Positions 1-5,619 of a DNA stretch of 6,407 nucleotides are shown here, in pieces (position 1 is the stretch's first letter; every line of letters starts with the position of its first letter). A model generated the notes under the pieces. It worked only from the letters and a program-made list of their open reading frames with translations. It was not told where the DNA came from and ran no database searches. Position numbers and translations under genes: made by a program. The DNA comes from Acetobacteraceae bacterium (lineage in GTDB: Bacteria; Pseudomonadota; Alphaproteobacteria; Acetobacterales; Acetobacteraceae), in assembly GCA_019689515.1 (NCBI GenBank), contig JADGHI010000234.1:1-6407 (forward strand). The letters run 5' to 3'.

Positions 1-2
1 GG

Positions 3-20
3 GCGGGGCCCTGGCCCCGC
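3..20. terminator. GC-rich inverted repeat at window start (possible hairpin)
   Basis: GCGGGGCC at 3-10 is the exact reverse complement of GGCCCCGC at 13-20, with only CT between them, so an RNA would form about 7 bp around a 4-nt loop. It lies just ahead of the first gene and could be the end of an upstream transcript. No T-run follows it, and such repeats arise readily by chance in DNA this GC-rich, so the terminator role is a guess. Confidence 0.2.
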
Positions 21-47
21 GCCCCCGTGGCAGGCATGATCCGGCCC

Positions 48-752
48 ATGGACGACGCGCCTCCAAGCCGCCCCGCCGCCGTGATCTTCGACGCCTACGG
101 CACGCTGCTCGACGTGCACGCGGCGATGGCGCGGCATGCGGCGCGCCTCGGGCCCCGCTGGCGCGAGGTCTCCGCGGCCTGGCGGCAGAAGCAGCTCGAG
201 TACACCTGGGTGCGCAGCCTCACCGGCCCCGCGCACCATGAGGACTTCTTCCTCTGCACCCGCGACGCGCTGGACTACGTCCTCGCCCGGTACGGCATCG
301 CGGATGCGGCGCTGCGCGAGGACCTGCTGTTGGCCTACCGTCGCCTCGACGCCTATCCGGAGGTGCCCGCGGTCCTGCTCGCGCTGCGCGGGGCCGGGGT
401 GCCGGCGGCGATCCTCTCGAACGGCGCGCCCCGCATGCTCGACGAGGCGTGCGAGGCGGCGGGCATCGCGGGCCTGCTCGACGTGGTGCTCAGCGTCGAG
501 GAGGTCGGCGTGTTCAAGCCCGATCCGCGCGTCTATCGGCTGGCGACGCGGCATTTCGGCGCGCCGCCGGAGATGATGGCCTTCGTCTCGGCCAATCCCT
601 GGGATACGCAGGCGGCGCTCGCGAACGGTTTCCGCGCGGTGCGCGTCAACCGCGGCGGCGAGCCTGACGAATACGGGCTGCGCGATGCCGGCGTGCCGGA
701 GCTGCGCGACCTCGCCCCGTTGCCTGCGCTGCTGCACCTCGGCACGACGTGA
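48..752 (+). CDS. L-2-haloacid dehalogenase (haloacid dehalogenase type II, HAD superfamily)
   Basis: HAD-superfamily hydrolase of the type II haloacid dehalogenase family. Characterised members hydrolyse L-2-haloalkanoic acids to D-2-hydroxy acids through an aspartyl-ester intermediate in the cytoplasm. Numbered from ATG 48 (234 aa), the visible motifs are FDAYGTLLD with nucleophile D15 and T19; WRQKQLEYTWVRSL with R46, matching the substrate-binding Arg41 of Pseudomonas L-DEX; SNG at S124; FKPDPRVY with K157 and Y163; and FVSANPWD with S181, N183 and D186. Spacings between the last six match L-DEX exactly, so the full family catalytic set is present, which argues against a generic HAD phosphatase. 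Length is typical for the family. The start is uncertain: GTG 27 and ATG 36 are in frame, none has a clear ribosome-binding site, and ATG 48 fits the family N-terminus best. The stop overlaps the GTG start of the next gene, implying translational coupling. Physiological substrate is unknown. Confidence 0.9.
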   Translation: MDDAPPSRPAAVIFDAYGTLLDVHAAMARHAARLGPRWREVSAAWRQKQLEYTWVRSLTGPAHHEDFFLCTRDALDYVLARYGIADAALREDLLLAYRRLDAYPEVPAVLLALRGAGVPAAILSNGAPRMLDEACEAAGIAGLLDVVLSVEEVGVFKPDPRVYRLATRHFGAPPEMMAFVSANPWDTQAALANGFRAVRVNRGGEPDEYGLRDAGVPELRDLAPLPALLHLGTT

Positions 753-2092
753 CCCCCGCTGCGCGGATCGCGGCCGCGATCGAGTTGCTCGCCGCCGTCG
801 AGGCGGAGCCAAGGCGGCCCGCGGATGCAATTGCCAACGATTTCTTTCGTGCCCGCCGCTTCATCGGCGCCTCCGACCGCCGCGCCATCGCGGACCGCGC
901 CTGGGGGGCGATCCGGCAGCGCCTGCGGCTGGACTGGTGGCTGGCGCGGGCCGGCGCCGCCGCGGCGACCCCGCGGCTGCTGATTGGCGCATATCTGCTG
1001 CTGGCGGAGGACAGCGGCTGGGACCTGGACGGCCTCGACCGCGGCGCCTTCCCGGGGGGGCGCTACGCCGCCGCGCCGCTGGCGCCGGAGGAGCGGCGCG
1101 TGCTCGCGCGTCTCGTCGGGCGGCCGCTGCTCTATTCGGAGATGCCGGAGCATGTCTCGCTCAACGTCCCGGAATGGCTGCTGCCGCATTTCCGCGCGCG
1201 CTTCGGCGACGACCTTCCGGCCGCGGTCGCGGCGATGGAGCACCCGGCGCCACTCGACCTGCGGGTGAACCTGCTCCGTGCGACGCGCGGGGAGGCCGCT
1301 GCGGCCCTCGCCGCCGAGGGCGTGGAGACGACGCCGACACCCTGGTCCCCCTGGGGCCTGCGCGTCGCGGGCCGCCGGCCCGTGACCGGCACCCGCGCCT
1401 TCCGGGAGGGGCTGGTGGAGATCCAGGACGAGGGAAGCCAGCTCGTCGCGCTGCTCGCCGACGCCCAGCCGGGCATGCGGGTCTGCGACTACTGCGCCGG
1501 GGCGGCGGGCAAGACGCTCGCCATGGCCGCGGCGATGGGCAACAAGGGCCGCATCGTCGCCTGCGACGTCTCGGCGCCGCGCCTGGAAGGGGCGGTGCGC
1601 CGCCTCCGCCGGGCCGGGGTGGACAACGCCGAGCGACACCTGCTCACCCCTGGTGACCGCTGGGCGAAGCGCCGTGCCGGGCAATTCGACCGAGTCCTGG
1701 TGGACGCGCCCTGCACGGGAACCGGGACCTGGCGGCGCAACCCGGACGCGCGGCTCCGGACCTTTGCGCATGATCTCGCGGAACTGACGGTGCTGCAGCG
1801 CGAGATTCTCGCCACCGCCGCGGAACTTGTTCGCCCGGGCGGCCGTCTGATCTACGCTACGTGCTCGGTGCTGCCCGAGGAGGACGAGGGGCAGATGCTG
1901 GCATTTCTTGCCACCCGTGACGACTTCGCGCCGGTCGCGGCACGCGACCTCTGGCCGCGCCTCGCCGGCGAGGCCGCGCTCTTCCCGGGCGAGGGCGGCG
2001 AGGCGGCGCCGTGGTCGCTGCTTCTCACGCCGCACCGCCACGGCACCGACGGATTCTTCGTCGCAGTGCTGGAGCGTCGTCCCGCGTCATGA
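749..2092 (+). CDS. RsmB/NOP-family RNA (cytosine-C5) methyltransferase
   Basis: SAM-dependent m5C RNA methyltransferase of the Fmu/Sun/NOL1-NOP2 family, 447 aa; the best-known member, E. coli RsmB, modifies C967 of 16S rRNA. Residues ~1-135 are an all-helical segment rich in A, L and R, comparable to the NusB-like domain of RsmB. QDEGSQL is at 226-232. The SAM-binding motif I is VCDYCAGAAGKTLA at 245-258, a variant of the DLCAAPGGKT form of E. coli. ACDVS at 271-275 holds the ribose-binding acid D273. Motif IV VDAPCTGTG at 318-326 carries C322, the product-release cysteine. Motif VI YATCSVLPEEDEG at 369-381 carries C372, the catalytic nucleophile. DGFFVAVLERR ends the protein as in RsmB. Start is GTG 749, overlapping the previous stop by 4 nt (GTGA); its own stop overlaps the next start (ATGA). 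Family assignment is very secure. Whether it is the true C967 enzyme or a paralogue with another RNA target is open, so no gene symbol is given. Confidence 0.9.
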   Translation: MTPAARIAAAIELLAAVEAEPRRPADAIANDFFRARRFIGASDRRAIADRAWGAIRQRLRLDWWLARAGAAAATPRLLIGAYLLLAEDSGWDLDGLDRGAFPGGRYAAAPLAPEERRVLARLVGRPLLYSEMPEHVSLNVPEWLLPHFRARFGDDLPAAVAAMEHPAPLDLRVNLLRATRGEAAAALAAEGVETTPTPWSPWGLRVAGRRPVTGTRAFREGLVEIQDEGSQLVALLADAQPGMRVCDYCAGAAGKTLAMAAAMGNKGRIVACDVSAPRLEGAVRRLRRAGVDNAERHLLTPGDRWAKRRAGQFDRVLVDAPCTGTGTWRRNPDARLRTFAHDLAELTVLQREILATAAELVRPGGRLIYATCSVLPEEDEGQMLAFLATRDDFAPVAARDLWPRLAGEAALFPGEGGEAAPWSLLLTPHRHGTDGFFVAVLERRPAS

Positions 2093-2688
2093 GCAACATC
2101 GGCTCGGCTGGCACGATCTGCATCCGCCGCGCCCGGCCGGCGGACGCCGCCGCGATCGGCGCGGTGCATGCGGAAACCTGGCGCAACACCTATGCGGGGG
2201 TGCTGCCGGACGCCTACCTCGCCGCGCTCTGCCCACGGCGCCTCGGCAGCGCCTATGGACAGGTGGTTCTGGACCGCACGCACGGCCACGCCGTCTTCGT
2301 CGCCGTCGCGTCCGGGATGGCAGGAGGAGAAGGCGGCGGGGAGCCGCCCGAGGTGATCGGCTTCGCCTCGGGCGGACGGTCGCGCCGCCCGGCATTGGCC
2401 GAGGGCGAGATCGAGACGCTCTACCTGCTCGAGGACTACCGCGAGCGCGGGGTGGGGCGGCGCCTGATGCGGGCGATGGCGGCGCATCTCAAGGCGATCG
2501 GCTGCCGATCGGCCATGCTCTGGGTGCTGCGCGACAACCCGACACGGTGGTTCTACGAACGTCTCGGCGGCCGCCTGGCGGCGCGCGAGGTGATCCGCTT
2601 CGCCGGCCTCGATGTCGAGCAGAACGCAATGGTCTGGGACTCGATCGAGTCGCTGCTGGCCGCCACTGCCCCGGCGCCGGACCGATAG
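2089..2688 (+). CDS. GNAT family N-acetyltransferase
   Basis: Acetyl-CoA-dependent acetyltransferase of the GNAT fold, 199 aa. The N-terminal strand and helix read ICIRRARPADAAAIGAVHAE (10-29), the usual GNAT opening. The acetyl-CoA pyrophosphate loop is RERGVGRRL (118-126), fitting R/Q-x-x-G-x-G/A, preceded by the beta-4 strand ETLYLLEDY (109-117). Motif B follows as VLRDNPTRWFYERLG (146-160), with N150 and the likely general acid Y156. A short Gly/Glu-rich stretch (79-86) between beta strands is probably a flexible loop. The substrate cannot be read from the sequence; small molecules, amino-acid N-termini and antibiotics are all possible in this family. The start chosen is ATG 2089, which overlaps the methyltransferase stop by 4 nt and puts the GNAT fold right at the N-terminus; an upstream in-frame start at 2011 would lie inside the methyltransferase and adds Arg/Ala-rich sequence with no GNAT similarity. 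It is probably co-transcribed with its neighbours. Confidence 0.85.
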   Translation: MSNIGSAGTICIRRARPADAAAIGAVHAETWRNTYAGVLPDAYLAALCPRRLGSAYGQVVLDRTHGHAVFVAVASGMAGGEGGGEPPEVIGFASGGRSRRPALAEGEIETLYLLEDYRERGVGRRLMRAMAAHLKAIGCRSAMLWVLRDNPTRWFYERLGGRLAAREVIRFAGLDVEQNAMVWDSIESLLAATAPAPDR

Positions 2689-2716
2689 GCGCGGGGCGAC
2701 CGGCAACCGACCGGCC

Positions 2717-2765
2717 GGCCGCGGCTTGCGTCGCCGGCCCGGCTATGCTGCAAGCCGCCATGGCC
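2717..2765 (+). promoter_or_regulatory. Candidate stem-loop enclosing the guaA start codon
   Basis: GCGGCTTGC at 2721-2729 is the perfect reverse complement of GCAAGCCGC at 2750-2758, with a 20-nt loop. The pairing can extend outward: GGCC at 2717-2720 pairs with GGCC at 2762-2765, leaving C2759, A2760 and T2761 as a 3-nt bulge. ATG 2760 would then be held within the stem, and the alternative in-frame ATG at 2745 would sit in the loop. No Shine-Dalgarno sequence is visible before either ATG. This could dampen or regulate guaA translation. The pairing is directly visible; any regulatory role is inference, and a 9-bp repeat is not rare by chance at this GC content. Confidence 0.35.
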
Positions 2766-4355
2766 CTCTCTGCCTCGATTCCTGCCCAGTCGTCGCCCGC
2801 TGCGGGCGGGCACGACCGTGTCCTGATCCTCGATTTCGGCAGTCAGGTGACGCAGCTCATCGCGCGCCGGCTGCGCGAATCGGGCGTCTATTGCGAAATC
2901 TGGCCCTTCTCCGCCGAGGAAGCCCGGATCCGCGCCTTCGCGCCGAAGGCGATCATCCTCTCCGGTGGTCCGGCGAGCGTCCATGAAGGCGAGAGCCCGC
3001 GCGCGCCAGAGGTGGTGTTCGCGATGGGCGTGCCCGTGCTCGGCATCTGCTACGGGCAGCAGGCGATGTGCGCGCAGCTCGGCGGGGAGGTGCAGCCCTC
3101 CGACCACCGAGAGTTCGGCCGCGCCTTCGTGGACGTGGTGGGCGACTGCGCGCTGACCGAGGGCATCTGGGCCAAGGGCGGGCGCGAGCAGGTCTGGATG
3201 AGCCACGGCGACCGGGTGACGCGCCTGCCGCCGGGCTTCCGCGTCGTCGGCGTCTCGGAGGGCGCGCCCTTCGCCTTCATCGCGGATGACGCGCGGCGCT
3301 TCTACGGCGTGCAGTTCCACCCGGAGGTCGTGCACACGCCGCATGGTGCGGCGCTGCTGCGCAACTTCACGCACAAGGTCGCCGGCTGCCGCGGCGACTG
3401 GACCATGGGCGCCTTCCGGGCCGAGTCCATCGCGCGCATCCGCGAGCAGGTGGGGAATGGGAGGGTCGTCTGCGGCCTCTCCGGCGGCGTGGACTCCGCG
3501 GTGGCGGCGGCGCTGATCCACGAGGCGATCGGCGACCAGCTCACCTGCATCCTCGTGGACCACGGCCTGATGCGCGCCGGCGAGGCGGAGGAGGTCGTCT
3601 CCACCTTCCGCGACCGCTTCAACATTCGGCTGGTGCACCGCGACGCCTCCGACCTGTTCCTCGGCGCCCTGCGCGGGGTCACCGATCCGGAGCAGAAGCG
3701 CAAGACCATCGGCCGGCTGTTCGTCGAGGTCTTCGAGGAGGAGCAGCACCGCATCGGCGGTGCCGACTTCCTCGCCCAGGGCACGCTCTACCCGGACGTG
3801 ATCGAGAGCGTCTCCGCGACCGGCGGGCCGAGCGCGACGATCAAGTCGCACCACAATGTCGGCGGCCTGCCGGAGCGGATGCGCATGAAGCTCGTCGAGC
3901 CGCTGCGCGAGCTGTTCAAGGACGAGGTGCGCGCGCTCGGCCGTGAGCTCGGCCTGCCGGAGGCGATCGTCGGACGGCATCCCTTCCCGGGCCCTGGCCT
4001 CGCCATCCGCATCCCCGGCGAGGTGACGCGCGAGAAGGCCGAGCTGCTGCGCAAGGTGGATGCGATCTTCCTCGAGGAGATCCGCGCCGCCGGCCTCTAC
4101 GACGCGATCTGGCAGGCCTTCGCCGTGCTGCTGCCGGTGCGCACCGTGGGCGTGATGGGCGATCAGCGCACCTACGACCAGGCCTGCGCGCTGCGTGCAG
4201 TGACTTCGACGGACGGGATGACGGCCGATGTCTATCCCTTCGACATGGGCTTCCTGACGCGCGTCGCGAGCCGCATCGTCAACGAGGTGCGGGGGATCAA
4301 CCGCGTCACCTACGACATCACGAGCAAGCCGCCCGGCACGATCGAGTGGGAGTGA
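2760..4355 (+). CDS. guaA: GMP synthase (glutamine-hydrolysing)
   Basis: Converts XMP, ATP and glutamine to GMP, AMP, PPi and glutamate, the last step of de novo GMP synthesis in the cytoplasm. Numbered from ATG 2760 (531 aa, normal for GuaA). The class I glutamine amidotransferase domain spans ~19-210: VLILDFGSQVTQLIARR at 21-37, nucleophile C97 in GICYGQQ, and H187 and E189 in FHPEV completing the triad. The ATP-pyrophosphatase domain starts at ~215, with the P-loop SGGVDS at 241-246. The XMP-binding and dimerisation domain follows: HPFPGPGLAIRI at 407-418, then the C-terminus YDITSKPPGTIEWE at 518-531, which is the signature ending of bacterial GuaA. All key residues are present. Start choice: ATG 2745, five codons upstream, is equally possible; the frame stays open further upstream to 1908, but that overlaps other genes and is not GuaA-like. 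It is the last gene of the four-gene run, 71 bp after the GNAT stop, so a separate promoter in that gap is possible. Confidence 0.97.
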   Translation: MALSASIPAQSSPAAGGHDRVLILDFGSQVTQLIARRLRESGVYCEIWPFSAEEARIRAFAPKAIILSGGPASVHEGESPRAPEVVFAMGVPVLGICYGQQAMCAQLGGEVQPSDHREFGRAFVDVVGDCALTEGIWAKGGREQVWMSHGDRVTRLPPGFRVVGVSEGAPFAFIADDARRFYGVQFHPEVVHTPHGAALLRNFTHKVAGCRGDWTMGAFRAESIARIREQVGNGRVVCGLSGGVDSAVAAALIHEAIGDQLTCILVDHGLMRAGEAEEVVSTFRDRFNIRLVHRDASDLFLGALRGVTDPEQKRKTIGRLFVEVFEEEQHRIGGADFLAQGTLYPDVIESVSATGGPSATIKSHHNVGGLPERMRMKLVEPLRELFKDEVRALGRELGLPEAIVGRHPFPGPGLAIRIPGEVTREKAELLRKVDAIFLEEIRAAGLYDAIWQAFAVLLPVRTVGVMGDQRTYDQACALRAVTSTDGMTADVYPFDMGFLTRVASRIVNEVRGINRVTYDITSKPPGTIEWE

Positions 4356-4357
4356 GG

Positions 4358-4430
4358 GGGGAGCGCAGCCGGGACAGCGGCGGCCGAACCGCTCGCATCC
4401 CGGATGGGGCCAGTGTCCAGGGTGCTCCCC
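4358..4430 (+). terminator. Nested inverted repeats just after guaA (candidate 3' end structure)
   Basis: Two nested pairings begin 2 nt after the guaA stop. The outer arms are GGGGAGC (4358-4364) with GCTCCCC (4424-4430). Inside, CCGGGA (4369-4374) pairs with TCCCGG (4398-4403), and within that AGCGG (4376-4380) pairs with CCGCT (4389-4393) around an 8-nt loop. The inner hairpin thus has 11 bp interrupted by a small internal loop. There is no T-tract after it, so it is not a classical intrinsic terminator; it could protect the guaA mRNA 3' end or slow polymerase. The structure is read by eye without energy calculation. Confidence 0.4.
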
Positions 4431-4461
4431 TCCAAATGCCGCTTAAGTCGCGCGTTAGAAC

Positions 4462-4513
4462 CGCGTTCCGGGATACCCGGGTTCGCGTGGGCACGCCCGA
4501 AGGGCGGTCGCCC
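4462..4513. repeat. Two tandem hairpins of matching architecture
   Basis: Hairpin 1 (4462-4487) has arms CGCG/CGCG, a 2x3 internal loop, then CCGGG/CCCGG closing an ATA loop. Hairpin 2 (4489-4513) has arms GGGC/GCCC, a 1x3 internal loop, then CGCCC/GGGCG closing a GAA loop. They are separated by one base and share the same plan of 4 bp, asymmetric internal loop, 5 bp and a 3-nt loop, although their primary sequences differ. They lie in the gap between convergent genes and read as hairpins on either strand. Function is unknown; terminator, mRNA-end or small-RNA elements are options. Confidence 0.4.
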
Positions 4514-4536
4514 GGAAGGAGCGGGCGGGCGGGAAT

Positions 4537-4562
4537 GATGCGCGGCGGAGAGGCCGCGCATC
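4537..4562 (-). terminator. Perfect 10-bp hairpin downstream of the MBL hydrolase gene
   Basis: GATGCGCGGC (4537-4546) and GCCGCGCATC (4553-4562) are exact reverse complements around a 6-nt GGAGAG loop. The repeat begins 7 nt beyond the stop codon of the minus-strand MBL hydrolase, the usual place for a transcription terminator, and it also faces readthrough from guaA on the plus strand. Neither side carries a clear T-run, so it would be a weak or Rho-assisted terminator, or an mRNA 3' stabilising hairpin. It is the best single terminator candidate in the window. Confidence 0.5.
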
Positions 4563-4569
4563 CTCGGAC

Positions 4570-5454
4570 TCAAAGGGCCTGGCGCCAGGGCTCCAGCACG
4601 AGCCGATAGCCCTCCGGGCCGCGCGCGATGTTCGCGTAGCCGGGGAAGTGCATGTGCATTCCGGCGATCAGCAGCCGGTCGGTCGCCACCATGTCGAGCA
4701 CGCGCTTGCGCGTGGCGATGGCGGCGTTGGAGTCCACGTCGAATTCGATGGCCACCTCGGGGCGGGGGATCTGCACGTCCGGCACATGGACGATGTCGCC
4801 CCAGATGAACAGGGAGTCCTTGCCCGAGGCGATCATGTAGCCGCTGTGGCCCGGCGTGTGGCCCGGGATCGGCATGGCGGTGACGCCGGGGAAGACCTCA
4901 CCGCCGCGGTGCAGGCGCAGCCGGTCGCGGTAGGGCGCGCCCTGCTGGCGGGCGGAGGGGAAGTAGCGGACGCGGTGCATCTCCGGCGCCTGCGCCATGC
5001 GCGTGTCGTCGTGCCAGTGCGCCCACTCGTCGGCGTGCATCACCAGCTCGGCATTCGGGAAGAAGGGCTTGCCGGTGGCCGGGTCGGTCAGGCCGTTGGA
5101 ATGGTCCGGGTGCATGTGGGTGAGGATCACCGCCTCGACCTTCGCCGGGTCGAGGCCGGCGACCGCCATGTGCTCGAGCAGCTTGCCGGCGCTCGCCTGC
5201 ATCGTGTTGCCGCAGCCGGTCTCGATCAGCGCGAGCCGGCCGGCGGAGTGGATGGCGTAACAATTGACGGAGGTGACGCGCGGCACCGGGCGGAAGGCCT
5301 CGGTCAGCATCCGCGCGGCCTCGTCCGGCGTGATGTTCCGCAGCACGTCGAGCGAGCCCACGAGGAAGCCGTCGCTCAGCGCGGTGACGGTGATGTCGCC
5401 CACGCGGCGGTGATAGACGCCGGGGATCTGCTTCTGCGGGACCGGGACACTCAT
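4570..5454 (-). CDS. MBL-fold metallo-hydrolase, methyl parathion hydrolase / AidC-lactonase-like
   Basis: Metallo-beta-lactamase-fold hydrolase of 294 aa with a binuclear metal site. Visible ligands are HMHPDH at 113-118 (H113, H115, D117, H118), H199 in GHTPGH, D220 in WGDIVH and H267 in AGMHMHFPG. This is the seven-residue set of methyl parathion hydrolase, and WGDIVHVPDVQIPRPEVAIE (218-237) plus the HxHFPG segment resemble that family closely; TGKPFFPNAELVMHADEW (127-144) also recalls the AHL lactonase AidC. Known relatives open organophosphate esters or lactones; the natural substrate here is unknown. No signal peptide is visible, unlike exported methyl parathion hydrolase, so it is predicted cytoplasmic. 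Start ATG 5454 is supported by GGAGGA 4 nt upstream; ATG 5466 (MEER extension) would lack that site. Read convergently with guaA and in the same direction as mepA, 165 bp downstream of it, so it may have its own promoter. Confidence 0.9.
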   Translation of the reverse strand: MSVPVPQKQIPGVYHRRVGDITVTALSDGFLVGSLDVLRNITPDEAARMLTEAFRPVPRVTSVNCYAIHSAGRLALIETGCGNTMQASAGKLLEHMAVAGLDPAKVEAVILTHMHPDHSNGLTDPATGKPFFPNAELVMHADEWAHWHDDTRMAQAPEMHRVRYFPSARQQGAPYRDRLRLHRGGEVFPGVTAMPIPGHTPGHSGYMIASGKDSLFIWGDIVHVPDVQIPRPEVAIEFDVDSNAAIATRKRVLDMVATDRLLIAGMHMHFPGYANIARGPEGYRLVLEPWRQAL

Positions 5455-5458
5455 GCGT

Positions 5459-5464
5459 TCCTCC
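5459..5464 (-). promoter_or_regulatory. Strong Shine-Dalgarno site of the MBL hydrolase
   Basis: On the minus strand GGAGGA precedes ATG 5454 by 4 nt, close to the anti-SD consensus. It decides between the two in-frame ATGs (5454 and 5466) in favour of 5454. It stands out because the plus-strand genes of this window have no recognisable ribosome-binding site. Confidence 0.75.
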
Positions 5465-5600
5465 ATCGGGTGATGCGCCCGGCTCCTCGCGCGTCGGTGC
5501 GGCGGGCGGACGGGCAGGGCACTCGGCCGCACTATTCCCGAGGCAGCGCCTTCTGCCCAGCGGGGAGGGACGGAGGAATCAGTGCCGGCAGCCTCCCCAT

Positions 5601-5614
5601 CGCGCGGCCGCGCG
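5601..5614. repeat. 14-bp perfect palindrome after mepA
   Basis: CGCGCGGCCGCGCG equals its own reverse complement. It lies 6 nt past the mepA stop, inside the 165 bp gap upstream of the MBL hydrolase. As RNA it would give about 5 bp around a 4-nt loop with no T-run after it, so it is at most a weak 3'-end hairpin. Alternating CG is common at this GC content. The rest of the gap (5465-5600) shows no gene; I could not identify a convincing sigma-70 promoter in it. Confidence 0.35.
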
Positions 5615-5619
5615 GACCC

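Noticed and set aside
533..2041. 502-codon open frame on the minus strand opposite the dehalogenase and methyltransferase
   Set aside because: It is Arg/Ala/Gly-rich with no recognisable motif and lies antisense to two well-supported genes. Long antisense frames are expected at this GC content.
1908..2759. Long N-terminal extension of the guaA frame
   Set aside because: The extra ~284 residues are Arg/Pro-rich, overlap the methyltransferase and GNAT genes and have no counterpart in GuaA. The protein from ATG 2760 already has normal length.
2689..2759. Guanine riboswitch or purine box ahead of guaA
   Set aside because: No purine-riboswitch core is visible in this 71 bp GC-rich gap, and that riboswitch class is mainly found in Firmicutes.
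2553..3980. 475-codon open frame on the minus strand opposite guaA
   Set aside because: It is a shadow of the guaA codon pattern with no domain signature, and guaA on the other strand is certain.
4404..4536. tRNA or tRNA-like remnant (GGGTTCGCG resembles a T-loop)
   Set aside because: No acceptor, D-arm and anticodon arm can be assembled around it; the bases pair better in the tandem hairpins.
4310..4573. Possible small proteins in the guaA-MBL gap (87 codons on each strand, 4310-4573 minus and 4346-4609 plus)
   Set aside because: Both overlap the ends of real genes and have low-complexity composition. The minus one ends in the antisense of the conserved guaA tail, a known source of spurious hypothetical proteins.
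5531..5536. AATAGT on the minus strand as a -10 box for the MBL hydrolase
   Set aside because: Weak match to TATAAT and no acceptable -35 at 16-18 bp, so not supported as a promoter.
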